A stretch of 64,000 bases of DNA from Candidatus Zipacnadia bacterium (GTDB lineage: Bacteria > Armatimonadota > Zipacnadia > Zipacnadales > UBA5352): contig JALGUJ010000007.1 in the NCBI GenBank assembly GCA_029820945.1, positions 1-64,000 of the forward strand, given 5' to 3'. The notes beneath the pieces are model-generated. The model searched no databases. It was not told the DNA's origin and saw only the letters and a list, made by a program, of their open reading frames with translations. Every line of letters starts with the position of its first letter. The first letter of the stretch is position 1. The translations under genes and the position numbers were made by a program. Shown in pieces: positions 46,181 to 55,795 of this stretch.

Positions 46181-47878
46181 ATGGCTGACCAGACAGAGGA
46201 CGAGCAGGTCGTTCGCATCGGTCCGTACCTGGTCCAGGACGTCGTCGGCTCGGGGCCGCACGGCACGGTGTACGCGGTGTTGCACGAGGAGAAGCGCCAC
46301 CGGCTGACCCTCAAGCGGCTCCATGAGCCCGCGCGCAAGGGACTGGGCAGGACGTTCAACCGCATCGCCAGCGTCGTGGTCGCGCTCAGCCACCCGGCCA
46401 TCGCGGACGTCGGCCACATCGTCATGCACGGCGACCACGTCGCCATCATCGGCGACCTGGTGGATGGCAGACCGCTGTCGCAGGTGCTGGCCGAGGACGG
46501 GCCCCTCACCCCCCTTGACACGGTCGGCCTCGCCAAGCAGATCTGCGCGGGACTCATGTACGCCCACCAGCGCTGTGTCTATCACACCAGCCTGCGGCCT
46601 GAGAACGTGTTCCTGCTCCCCGACGGCGGGGTGCGCATCACGGACTTCGCGATCGCCGCGCTCTACGGCCAGTCGGTGCGGCGGCGCCCGCACTACACCG
46701 CCCATCACGAGGTCTACTTCGCCCCCGAGTTCCGCGAGAGCGGGGTCATCCACGCCCTCTCGGACGTCTACAGCCTCGGGGTGCTGCTCTACGCCATGCT
46801 CCTGGGTGGGCTGCCGGTGGCCCGCCGTAGCGCGCGCGGTGGCCGCTTCTCCTACCTGGAGATCGGCGACCAGGCGGCCGTGGACATCGACGACCTGGTG
46901 CTGAGCGCCGATGCCCTCCCAGAGGCCACGCCGCCGACGCTGAGAGGCCTGATCGCCGCGTCAATGGCGCCCGAGGTGTCGCGCCGGCCGGGCAGCGTCA
47001 ACGAGTTCGCCGACGCGCTGCGCGAGGTGCGGAGCCCCCTCGTGCGATCGCGGCCAGAGGCCCGGGAGCAGCGTCGGGAAGGTCGAACTCTGCCCCGCGC
47101 GCCGGGCCCGAGAGTCCGGGTCTGCAGCGCCTGCGGCCGGCCCGTGTCCCCGGCGGGCCGCGTCTGTCTCGCCTGCGGACTCGTCCTGCGCGAGGCCACG
47201 GAGGAGAGCGGGGCGGTGGACTACTTCCACCGGCACGCGCGGCGCCTGCTGGCCAAGCACGACCTCGGCGGTGCAGAGAAGGCCTACCGGCGGGCGCTCG
47301 AGCGACACCCTCGCGAGGCCGCCCTGCACAATGAGCTGGGCGACGTGCTCGCGGTAGGCAACCGCTTCGACGAGGCGGTCGAGGAGTACCGCCAGGCCGT
47401 CCGACTCGATGCGCGCGATGACGATGCCTGGCATGATCTCGGCGTGTCGCTGGCCGCGCTGAACCGGCGGGGCGAGGCCCGTGAGGCGCTTGAGCGCGCG
47501 GCCAAGCTGACGAACCGTGACGAGGTGCGGCTCTCCGCAATGCTGCACCTGGGCACCATCGCCGCCGATGAGGGCCGGCTGCGCGAGGCGGCCCAGGTCT
47601 GGGAGGACGTGCTGCAGGAGGACCCGGGCCTCATCCCCGTCAGGATGGCGCTGGCCTCATCCTACGCCTCGCTGAGCCAGTACGAGCGCGCGGAGGAGCA
47701 TCTGCGCGCGGTGCTGTCCATCGAGCCCGGGCGGCGCGAGGCCCAGAACCTGCTCGCCCGGGTGCAGGAGCGGGCGCAGCTCGAACGCGAGGACGTGGAC
47801 ACCGGCTTCGGCCTCATCGACGACATGCGTGGGGGGACGACCTACATCGGCCCCGGCTTCAACTGGACCCGGCTCTGA
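46181..47878 (+). CDS. Pseudokinase with zinc ribbon and TPR repeats
   Basis: 565 residues. An N-terminal Ser/Thr-kinase fold: glycine loop VGSGPHGTVY, Lys45 in TLKRL, and Asp155 of the DFG site (TDFAIA). The catalytic loop HRDLKPEN reads H135-T-S-L-R-P-E-N, so the catalytic Asp is Ser and the Lys is Arg; phosphotransfer is unlikely. No transmembrane helix is visible. Around 307-325 a zinc ribbon (CSACG, CLACG) follows. The C-terminal 200 residues are TPRs (AALHNELGDVLAVGNRFDEAVEEYRQAV). It probably works as a scaffold or ATP-sensing adaptor. An ABC exporter lies downstream with its own promoter. Confidence 0.85.
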   Translation: MADQTEDEQVVRIGPYLVQDVVGSGPHGTVYAVLHEEKRHRLTLKRLHEPARKGLGRTFNRIASVVVALSHPAIADVGHIVMHGDHVAIIGDLVDGRPLSQVLAEDGPLTPLDTVGLAKQICAGLMYAHQRCVYHTSLRPENVFLLPDGGVRITDFAIAALYGQSVRRRPHYTAHHEVYFAPEFRESGVIHALSDVYSLGVLLYAMLLGGLPVARRSARGGRFSYLEIGDQAAVDIDDLVLSADALPEATPPTLRGLIAASMAPEVSRRPGSVNEFADALREVRSPLVRSRPEAREQRREGRTLPRAPGPRVRVCSACGRPVSPAGRVCLACGLVLREATEESGAVDYFHRHARRLLAKHDLGGAEKAYRRALERHPREAALHNELGDVLAVGNRFDEAVEEYRQAVRLDARDDDAWHDLGVSLAALNRRGEAREALERAAKLTNRDEVRLSAMLHLGTIAADEGRLREAAQVWEDVLQEDPGLIPVRMALASSYASLSQYERAEEHLRAVLSIEPGRREAQNLLARVQERAQLEREDVDTGFGLIDDMRGGTTYIGPGFNWTRL

Positions 47879-47996
47879 GCGCCGGGTCCTCCCTCCTCGG
47901 CTGAACACCAGCCCGGTTCGGAGCGTCGAGTGGAGCATTCACCTGCGCATCCCCCCGGGCCTCTGTGCGGCCGAGCTTCGGGGTCAGCCGGCCATC

Positions 47997-48025
47997 TTGC
48001 CACCGGCCGCGCCACGGCCTATAAT
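47997..48025 (+). promoter_or_regulatory. Sigma-70 promoter for the ABC exporter
   Basis: TTGCCA, 17-base spacer, TATAAT (perfect -10). It lies about 117 bases upstream of the ABC transporter ATG, leaving a leader of roughly 110 bases with no obvious riboswitch. Confidence 0.75.
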
Positions 48026-48141
48026 CCCGGTGCGATACCGCTGGGGACGGGGGGCCACGGACGGACTCCTCACCATCGGGCCATCGCCCTGATCCACACC
48101 GTAGGCCCAAGCGGCCCCGCACGAGGCAGGAGAGGCACCGA

Positions 48142-50016
48142 ATGCTCGGACATGGACGCGGACACGGGCGCGGGCGCGGGGGACACCACCGCGAGGCCGA
48201 CCCCTATGAAGAGAAGGTGGAGCCGCTCTCGATCACCGACCGGCGGATGCTCGCGTGGTTCGCGCGCTACCTCGGGCCCCACTGGCCGAAGCTGCTGCTG
48301 GGCCTGGTCGGGATGCTCGGCGGTACGGCCGCGGCCCTGTACTACCCGCTGCTGCTGAAGCCGATCTGGGACGACGTCATCGGGCAGGGGTACATGGACC
48401 GGCTGCCGCGCCTCGGCGGGCTGCTGCTGGCGACCTTCTTCGCTCAGCACTTCTTCGGCGCGCTGCGCATGAACGTCATGCACCAGCTCGGGCAGCGCTT
48501 CGTGCTCGACGTGCGCCTGCGCACCTACCAGCACCTTCTGCGCCAGTCGCTGTCTTTCTTCGAGGCCCGGCGCACCGGCGACATCATGTCCCGCGTGTCC
48601 AACGACGTGAACGCCGTTGAGGACATGGTCGTGCACGGCGTGGACACGCTGATCTCCGACTCGCTCTTGGTCATCGGCACCATGGTGATGGTCTTCCATC
48701 TCAACTGGCGCCTGGCGCTGGTGGGCCTGGCGCCGCTGCCGATCTTCCTGCTGGGCATCGTCATCTTCGGCCGCATCATCCGCCCGCTGTATGAGCGCAT
48801 TCGCGAGCAGCTGGGTGAGATCAACTCCAGGCTCCAGGAGGGCCTCGAGGGCATACAGGTCGTCAAGGCCTTCAACCGCGAGAGCCATGAGTTCGGGCGC
48901 TTTGAGACCGACAGCACGGACTACTACCGGGCCAACATCAAGGGCATCTGGCTGTGGTCCACCTTCTTCCCGCTGATGGGCTTCGTGACGTCCGTCGGCC
49001 TGCTGCTGGTAATCTGGTTCGGCGCCGTCCAGGCGAATGCCGGCCTGGCAACGGGCGGGATGGTCGTCTCCTTCCTGGCCTACATGCAGCGCTTCTACCA
49101 CCCCGTGGGCAGTCTGGTGCGCGTGCACAACACGTTCAACCGCGCGCTGGCCTCGCTGGCCCGCATCTTCCAGGTCCTCGACGCGGAGCCGACGATCGAG
49201 CAGAAGCCCGACGCCATTGAGCTGCCCCGCGTGGCAGGCCGGGTCGCCATCGAGGACGTCACCTTCCGCTACCAGACGGGGGAGATGGTGTTGCAGGACG
49301 TATCCGTCACCGCGGAGCCGGGTGAAACGGTGGCGATCGTGGGGCGCAGCGGCGCGGGCAAGACCAGCCTGGTCAGCCTGATTCCCCGCTTCTATGACCC
49401 GCTGCAGGGTCGGGTGGTCGTTGACGGCGTTGATGTGCGCGACGTGACGCTCGACAGCCTGCGCTCGCAGATCGGCATCGTGCTGCAGGATACCTTCCTG
49501 TTCAACGACACGGTGCGTAACAACATCCGCTACGGCCGGCTCGACGCGACCGACGAGGAGATCGAGGATGTCGCGCGCCGCGCCTATGCCGACGAGTTCA
49601 TCGAGGAGCTGCCGGAGAAGTACGAGACGGTTATCGGTGAGCGCGGCGCGAAGCTGTCCGGCGGCCAGAAGCAGCGCATCGCCATCGCCAGGGCCCTGCT
49701 GGCCGATCCGCGCATTCTCATCCTGGATGAGGCCACCTCGCTGGTGGACACCGAGGCCGAGCAGCTCATCCAGCGCGCGCTCGATAACCTGCGGCACAAC
49801 CGCACCACCTTCGTGATCGCCCACCGCCTCTCGACCGTCCGCGAGGCCGACAAGATCGTGGTCATCGAGGGCGGGCAGATCGTGGAGGAGGACAGCCATG
49901 AGGAGCTGATGGCGCGCAACGGCGTGTACGCGGAGATGTACAACCGCCAGTTCCGCATGGAGGACGTCTGGTACGGCGAGCGGAACGCCCTGGGCGAGGC
50001 CGGGCCGCCCCGCTGA
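48142..50016 (+). CDS. MsbA-like ABC exporter half-transporter
   Basis: 624 residues: a six-helix exporter domain followed by the nucleotide-binding domain. Walker A GRSGAGKTSL about residue 400, Q-loop IGIVLQDTFLFNDTVRNNI, signature LSGGQKQRIAIARAL about 505, Walker B ILILDEATS and H-loop VIAHRLST are all intact. The substrate class is lipids, lipid-linked sugars or drugs, as for MsbA-type proteins. An unusual feature is the N-terminus, GHGRGHGRGRGGHH, a His/Gly/Arg-rich cytoplasmic tail that could bind metal. ATG after gcaggagagg. It functions as a homodimer in the inner membrane. Confidence 0.93.
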   Translation: MLGHGRGHGRGRGGHHREADPYEEKVEPLSITDRRMLAWFARYLGPHWPKLLLGLVGMLGGTAAALYYPLLLKPIWDDVIGQGYMDRLPRLGGLLLATFFAQHFFGALRMNVMHQLGQRFVLDVRLRTYQHLLRQSLSFFEARRTGDIMSRVSNDVNAVEDMVVHGVDTLISDSLLVIGTMVMVFHLNWRLALVGLAPLPIFLLGIVIFGRIIRPLYERIREQLGEINSRLQEGLEGIQVVKAFNRESHEFGRFETDSTDYYRANIKGIWLWSTFFPLMGFVTSVGLLLVIWFGAVQANAGLATGGMVVSFLAYMQRFYHPVGSLVRVHNTFNRALASLARIFQVLDAEPTIEQKPDAIELPRVAGRVAIEDVTFRYQTGEMVLQDVSVTAEPGETVAIVGRSGAGKTSLVSLIPRFYDPLQGRVVVDGVDVRDVTLDSLRSQIGIVLQDTFLFNDTVRNNIRYGRLDATDEEIEDVARRAYADEFIEELPEKYETVIGERGAKLSGGQKQRIAIARALLADPRILILDEATSLVDTEAEQLIQRALDNLRHNRTTFVIAHRLSTVREADKIVVIEGGQIVEEDSHEELMARNGVYAEMYNRQFRMEDVWYGERNALGEAGPPR

Positions 50017-50051
50017 GCCGCTGACCACGCACGACGCTGGAGGACGCGCGC

Positions 50052-53000
50052 GTGACGTCTGCGAAAGCCGGGCTGCTGGCCGCTCTGCGGCCTTACATCG
50101 TGCGTTGCCGTCTCCTGCGCACTGCGGTGGGGCTGCTGCAGGGGACGGCGCTGGCGGGCCTCCTGGCGGCCGCCATCATCGCCGCAGCCGGGCCGCAGGC
50201 GCTCCGGTCGCCCGGTGTTGCCGGGGGGCTGGCCGCCCTGGCCCTGCTCCCCGCGCTCGCGCGCCTGGCCCGGCCCCCCGACCCTCGCGACGCCGCCCTG
50301 GCCATCGAGCGCGCCTTCCCCTTCCTGCAGGACCTGGTCGCCACGGCGATTGACCTGACCGTCCGTCATCCGGGCCGCGTGCGGCGTTCGGAGCGCATCG
50401 AAGTACAGATTGCGCGCGAGGCCACGGCGGCCCTCCGGGACTTGCCGCTGCAGCGGGCGCTCCCCACCTCGACCGTGCGGCTGCCCGCGCTCGTGGCGGG
50501 GCTGGGGCTGGGCATGGCCGCCCTGGCCTGGGCCGCCGTGCCCGAGCGCGTGCCTGCGAGCCCAGCGATCCGGCCGCCCGCCGTCGCGCCCGAAGCTCCC
50601 CACATCCCCACGCCGCACCCCCCCCGCCTGTTCGACATCTCGCTCGCAATCGAGCCGCCCGGCTACTCCGGCAGGCCGCCCCGCACCGTCACCGAGGGCC
50701 TGGAGTCCGTCAGTGCGCCGGCCGGCAGCCGCATCACCATCGCCGCCCGCTGCGACGGGACGAGCGCGGTGGCGACGGCGCGGCTGGAGCCCGGCGGCGC
50801 CCGCCGGATGGCACGCGCGGACGGCGACCGCCTCTCGCACTCCTTCACCCTCTCGCGCACGATCCGCTGGCGGCTCGGCGCCCGGGACGCCGCGGGCGGC
50901 AGCGAGACGCCGTGGCATGCGCTCAAGCTCATCCCAGACGCGCCGCCGTCCGTGCGCCTGGTGCGCCCCGAGGGTGACCTGAGCCTGGCAGCCGCGGAGC
51001 CGGTTGAGGTCGCGGCCCGCGCCAGCGATGACTTCGGCATCACCGCCCTGGGCCTTCGCTACCGGCTCGCGGGCGAGGAGGCCTGGCACTCTTTGCCCCT
51101 GGATGCCTCGCGCGGAGCGGTCGCCTCCGCGAGCGCGCGGCTGAATCCGGCGGGCGTCGGCCTGCGACCGGGCGGTGAGCTGATCCTGCGCGCCTGGGCC
51201 ACCGACAACGACGCGGTCTCAGGCCCGAAGACCTCCGTCAGCGCGCCCGTGCGCATACGCCTGCAGGCCGCGGAGGACGAGCAGCCGCAGCCGCAGAGCC
51301 CGGTGGAGCAGGCCCACCAGGAGGAGGCCGACGCGCTGGAGCATCTCCGGCGCGCGGCCGAGGACCTCGAGCGCGAGCTGACCGAGGCGCTGGAGCGGGC
51401 CGCCGGCGCGGGCGGTGAGGGCCGGGAGACGCCGGCGAGGCCTGGCCTGGAGCTGCCGGAGGCGGCGCGCCGGCTGCGCGACCAGGCGGGCCGCCTGGAG
51501 CAGGCCATGCGGCAGGCCGAGCAGGAGCTGCAGGCCACGGAGCTGCTCACGCCCGACCTCGTCGAGAAGGTGCGGGAGCTGCACGAGCTGATGCGCCAGG
51601 TGCTGGACGAGGAGATGCGCCGGGCGCTCGAGGAGCTGCAGCGCGCCCTGGAGAGCCAGGACGTGGAGCAGCTTCGCATGAGCCTGGAGGAGGCGCGCGA
51701 GGCGCAGCAGCGCTTCATGCAGCGGCTGGACCAGACGCTCTCGCTGCTCAAGCGCGCGCGGCTGGAGATGGCACTCGCGAGGCTCCGCCGGCAGGCCGAG
51801 GACCTCCTGCGACGCCAGGAGGAGCTGACCGAGCGCACCGCCGAGCTGCCCGCCGGACGCACCTCCGAGGCCCGGGGCGCCGAGCGCGAGCAGCGCGTGC
51901 TTGCGCGCGACACGCAGCCCCTGGCGGCCGAGGTGGAGCGGGCGGCGGAGCAGGCGCGCGAGGTCTCGGGCGAGCCGGCGGCAAGGCTCGGGGCGCTGTC
52001 CGACCGGCTGATGCGCGAGGATCCGGCGGGGCAGATGCGCCAGGCCGCCAGCGCCCTGCAGCGCGGCAGCCCGTCAAGCGCAGCCGAACCGCAGGGGAGT
52101 GCGGAGCGCAGCCTTCGCTCGGCGGCCTCGTCCCTCCGCGAGCTGGAGGAGGCGCTCGCGAAGGACTTCACGGCCGACGCCAGGCGCGCGCTCGCACACC
52201 TGTTGCGTGACGCCCTCTCGCTGTCCCGATCCCAGGAGGAGCTGGACGGGGACGTGCTGGAGCTGGGCGATGAGCGGGCCGCCGACCTCTTCCGCGACAA
52301 GAGCTACACCGAGCCGCTGCGCCGGCGCCAGAACACCCTCGCGGAGGCCACGCGCGGGCTCTCGGAGCGGCTGTTGGAGCTGGCGGAGCAGACACCGGTG
52401 GTCGATCCGATGCTGCCGCCCCTGGCGCGTCAGATCGCCGAACAGATGGCGCAGAGCTCGCGCGAGATCGAGGGCGCCGACCTGGCTCTCGCCGCCGGGC
52501 GCGGGCGGCAGACGGTCATGGCGCTCAACGAGGTCGCCCGGCGTCTGCTGGAGCTGGACGACCGCCTCGCGAAGGCCTCCGCGCAGATGACGCTTTCGGA
52601 GTACATGAAGCAGTTGCAGACCCTGGCGCAGCGCCAGCAGGGCCTCAACCGGCGGACGGGGCAGGCGCAGGCCGGCCGCAGGCAGGGACAGACGCCGGGC
52701 ATGAGCCTGTCGCAGATGGCATACGAGCAGGCACTGATCCGCAAGGCCCTCGAGGAGATGCTCCGGCGCGGCGGCGAGGCCACGAAGCCCGTCGCCGACC
52801 AGCTCGGCGGCGTGCCCGGGGAGATGGAGAAGGTCGAGGACGAGCTCCGCTCGGGCCGCATCGAGCGAGAGACCGTCGAGCGCCAGGAGCGGATCCTCGA
52901 GAAGATGCTGGAGGCGCAGCGCTCGCTCTACACCAGGGAGCAGGAGCGGTCGGAGCGCAAGGCCGAACGGCCGCAGGCCTGGGAGCCGCCACCATCGCCA

Positions 53001-53138
53001 CCACCCCTGTCGCCGAGCCTGCTGCGCGCGCCGACGGTGAGCGTGGAGCCGGGCGCGGGCACGGAGCGCCTGCCGCGCGGCTACGAGGACCTGGTCCGCG
53101 AGTACTTCCGGGTGCTGGGAGAGGGGGAGCGGCCATGA
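50052..53138 (+). CDS. DUF4175-like membrane protein with long coiled coil
   Basis: 1028 residues from GTG 50052 after ggaggac. The N-terminus has three hydrophobic spans (near 28-46, 58-73 and 145-163) and the DUF4175-like segment PDPRDAALAIERAFPFLQDLVATAIDL. After an Ig-like region (PPGYSGRPPRTVTEGLESVSAP) about 600 residues are a charged coiled coil, rich in Glu, Arg and Gln, full of LEQAMRQAEQELQ-like heptads. It ends with Pro-rich text. Such proteins are found with MoxR/VWA operons in other bacteria, but those partners are not visible here. Coupled to the TPR gene by a 4-base overlap. Confidence 0.75.
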   Translation: MTSAKAGLLAALRPYIVRCRLLRTAVGLLQGTALAGLLAAAIIAAAGPQALRSPGVAGGLAALALLPALARLARPPDPRDAALAIERAFPFLQDLVATAIDLTVRHPGRVRRSERIEVQIAREATAALRDLPLQRALPTSTVRLPALVAGLGLGMAALAWAAVPERVPASPAIRPPAVAPEAPHIPTPHPPRLFDISLAIEPPGYSGRPPRTVTEGLESVSAPAGSRITIAARCDGTSAVATARLEPGGARRMARADGDRLSHSFTLSRTIRWRLGARDAAGGSETPWHALKLIPDAPPSVRLVRPEGDLSLAAAEPVEVAARASDDFGITALGLRYRLAGEEAWHSLPLDASRGAVASASARLNPAGVGLRPGGELILRAWATDNDAVSGPKTSVSAPVRIRLQAAEDEQPQPQSPVEQAHQEEADALEHLRRAAEDLERELTEALERAAGAGGEGRETPARPGLELPEAARRLRDQAGRLEQAMRQAEQELQATELLTPDLVEKVRELHELMRQVLDEEMRRALEELQRALESQDVEQLRMSLEEAREAQQRFMQRLDQTLSLLKRARLEMALARLRRQAEDLLRRQEELTERTAELPAGRTSEARGAEREQRVLARDTQPLAAEVERAAEQAREVSGEPAARLGALSDRLMREDPAGQMRQAASALQRGSPSSAAEPQGSAERSLRSAASSLRELEEALAKDFTADARRALAHLLRDALSLSRSQEELDGDVLELGDERAADLFRDKSYTEPLRRRQNTLAEATRGLSERLLELAEQTPVVDPMLPPLARQIAEQMAQSSREIEGADLALAAGRGRQTVMALNEVARRLLELDDRLAKASAQMTLSEYMKQLQTLAQRQQGLNRRTGQAQAGRRQGQTPGMSLSQMAYEQALIRKALEEMLRRGGEATKPVADQLGGVPGEMEKVEDELRSGRIERETVERQERILEKMLEAQRSLYTREQERSERKAERPQAWEPPPSPPPLSPSLLRAPTVSVEPGAGTERLPRGYEDLVREYFRVLGEGERP

Positions 53139-55795
53139 CGCCGCCCACGCGCGGGTTATGCCCTGGCACGACTCTCCGGCGGGGCTGCCTGGCCGCCGTC
53201 GCCCTGCTCGTGGCGGGCGCGCTGGCCGTGGCGCAGGAGGCGTCGGCGGACTTCGAGGGCCTGCTCTCACGGGCGCAGGCGGAGGCACGCGCTCTGGGCG
53301 CCGCGGAGGCCGATCAGTCCTTCAAGCGGGCCTTGGCGGCCGCGCGGACGGACGCCGAGCGGGCGCGTGCTCTGTGGGTCTGGGCCCGAGCGAGGGAGGC
53401 GCGAGGCGACCGCCGCGCCGCCGTCGAGACGCTCACCGAGGCCCTTGAGCTGACGGGGGGGAACGAGTGGACCGTCCGCTGCCTGCAGCACATGGCGATC
53501 CTCGCCGACCGGGAGGCGAGGCCCGACCTGGCGCGGCGCGCCAACCTGCGGCTGCTCGAGCTTCTGAGCGAGGATCTGCCGCAGGCCGCGGCGGCTCTGC
53601 TGTGGCTGGCCAGGGACGACCGCCGCCGTGGCGACGCGCAGGCAGCCGCCGACCGTCTGCGCAGACTCCTGGCGAGCGAGCCGCCGGACTTCCTCGCGCA
53701 CCAGGCGCGGGACCTGCTCGTTCAGGTGCTGGCGCAGGCCGGCGACCACGAGGCGGCGCTGCGGGCCGCCCGCGAGGTCCCCGAGCCCGCCCTGCGTGCC
53801 CGCGTGCTGCTGCGCGTCGGCCATTCGCTCCTCGATGCCGGTAATCCGCAGCGAGCCATGGCGGTCGCTCGCGAAGTGCTCGATGAGCTCCCGGGCGACC
53901 TGCAGGCGATGCAGCTTGCGTATCAGGCCGCGCAGGAGATGGATGCGCTGGACGGGCTGCGTGCGGACCTGCAGCGTCAAGCGGCCGGCGAGGACGCCGA
54001 GTCGGCACTGCGGCTCCTGGCCCAGATCGCGGCGTGGGAGGACCAGCCGCAGGTCGCGGTGAGCTGGCTGGAGCGCCTGGTGGCCCTCGTCCCCGATGAT
54101 CCGGAACTGCGCGTGGAGCTGGGGGAGAGAGCGCGGGAGGCCGGGGACATGGAGCGGGCCGAGCGGGCGCTGCGCCGCGCGCTGGCGCTGAGCCCGAACC
54201 ACCGCGGAGCCTGCATCGGCCTCGCCGAGGTGCTGGTGCACCGAGGCCGGACCGACGAGGCCGTCGAGCTGCTCAAGCGCGCCGTGGACTACTCACCGGA
54301 CAATCCGGCGTCGGTGCTCCAGCTCGGGCATCTGCTCAGCGCGCAGTCGCTGCCTCACGCCGCGCTGGCGGCCTACGAGGAGGCCCGGCAGGCGACCGGC
54401 GAGGACGGGCTGTTCGCCTACGAGGCCGCGCAGGCGGCCATCGACATGCTGGACTACGAGCGGGCGGCCGAGGAGCTGCTGGTGGCCCTCACGCGCGACG
54501 AGGCGTCGGTGCGCGTGGTCGCCAACTCGCTCGAGCGGCTGGCGACGGACGAGATCGCCGGGCCGGACGTGCTGGCGATCCTCGATCGACGCGTCGCCGA
54601 GGGCGACCTCTCCGACCGCGAGCGAGGCGGCCTGGCGCAGGTGTACATTGCCGCGGGGAGCCGCGACACGGCCTTCGAGCTGCTTGCTGGGCTGCAGGCG
54701 GCGGGCGCCGAGGTCGCCCGCCTCGCCCGCCTGGCCGAGGTGCGCGGCGACCGCGAGCTGGCGGCGGACCTCTACGCCATGGTCCTCGACCAGGAGCTTC
54801 CCGCCGGCGAGGCGGCCGACGTTGCGCTGCGGCTGGCGCGCGTGCGCGCCCGGCAGGGCCGCTGGCGGGACGCGCTCGATGCGCTCGACGCCGTCCCCGA
54901 GACCGCGGCGCTGCCGGAGGCGCTCTTGCTGCGCGCAGACCTGCTGATGAACAAGGCCCGCCGGCTCGACGAGGCCCGCGAGGCCTGGGAGCGCCTGGCG
55001 TCGGTGGCGGATGGCGATGCCATGCACGCCGCGGCCGCGCGCTGGGGCATGGCCGACTGGCTCTTCGCCGCCGGCCGCCTGGACGAGGCCGAGCAGGCCT
55101 ACGCCGAGCTGCTCGGCGGGGAGAGTGTTACCGCCCAGGACTGGGTGCCGCCGCTGCCGCCGGCGTTCGGCGGCTTGCCGGGACTCGTGGGCATCCCCTT
55201 CGAGGACGCCTGGATGGAGCCGGGACCGGCCTACGTGGCGCTGCAGATGGCGGAGATCGCCCTCCGGCGTGGGGAGATCGAGCAGGCCACCGACCGCTTC
55301 CGGCTCCTCGTGCGCGAGCACGCCGACAGCGACTACGCCAACGACGCGCTTGAGCGGCTCGTGTTCATCCGAGAGAATCTTGACGGGGAGGGACGGTCCG
55401 AGGGCGCGTACATCGAGGCCCTGTCCCTGCGCGATCGCGGGGAGTACGACCGCGCCGAGACGCTGCTCGTCGAGCTGGCCGGCACGCGCGGCGAGCCGCT
55501 CGCCGACGACGCGCTGATGCTGCTGGCCGAGATGCAGGCCGAGCGCGGCAATGCCCGAGACGCGGCGGAGACCTGGCTGTCCGTCGCGGAGCGCTTTCCC
55601 GAGAGCCTACTGGCGCCGCGGGCGCTGCTGAGCGCGGCGCGACTGCTCGGGGATGATGTCGGCGACGCCGCGGCCGCGGCCCAGGCGCTGCGCCAGGTGC
55701 TCGACGAGCACCCGGAGTCCGCGGCGGCGCACGAGGCGCGGGCGGAGCTGGAGCTGCTGCCCGAGGGCCGGCTCCCGGCCGGGCGCATGCCATGA
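53135..55795 (+). CDS. Large secreted TPR protein
   Basis: 886 residues. ATG overlaps the previous stop by 4 bases. A signal peptide (GCLAAVALLVAGALAVAQ) is followed almost entirely by TPR and Sel1-like helices (ALWVWARAREARGDRRAAVETLTEAL, ELRVELGERAREAGDMERAERALRRAL, CIGLAEVLVHRGRTDEAVELLKRAV). There is no catalytic domain. It is likely a periplasmic scaffold, and the coupling to the DUF4175-like coiled-coil protein suggests the two form one complex. Confidence 0.85.
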   Translation: MTPPTRGLCPGTTLRRGCLAAVALLVAGALAVAQEASADFEGLLSRAQAEARALGAAEADQSFKRALAAARTDAERARALWVWARAREARGDRRAAVETLTEALELTGGNEWTVRCLQHMAILADREARPDLARRANLRLLELLSEDLPQAAAALLWLARDDRRRGDAQAAADRLRRLLASEPPDFLAHQARDLLVQVLAQAGDHEAALRAAREVPEPALRARVLLRVGHSLLDAGNPQRAMAVAREVLDELPGDLQAMQLAYQAAQEMDALDGLRADLQRQAAGEDAESALRLLAQIAAWEDQPQVAVSWLERLVALVPDDPELRVELGERAREAGDMERAERALRRALALSPNHRGACIGLAEVLVHRGRTDEAVELLKRAVDYSPDNPASVLQLGHLLSAQSLPHAALAAYEEARQATGEDGLFAYEAAQAAIDMLDYERAAEELLVALTRDEASVRVVANSLERLATDEIAGPDVLAILDRRVAEGDLSDRERGGLAQVYIAAGSRDTAFELLAGLQAAGAEVARLARLAEVRGDRELAADLYAMVLDQELPAGEAADVALRLARVRARQGRWRDALDALDAVPETAALPEALLLRADLLMNKARRLDEAREAWERLASVADGDAMHAAAARWGMADWLFAAGRLDEAEQAYAELLGGESVTAQDWVPPLPPAFGGLPGLVGIPFEDAWMEPGPAYVALQMAEIALRRGEIEQATDRFRLLVREHADSDYANDALERLVFIRENLDGEGRSEGAYIEALSLRDRGEYDRAETLLVELAGTRGEPLADDALMLLAEMQAERGNARDAAETWLSVAERFPESLLAPRALLSAARLLGDDVGDAAAAAQALRQVLDEHPESAAAHEARAELELLPEGRLPAGRMP

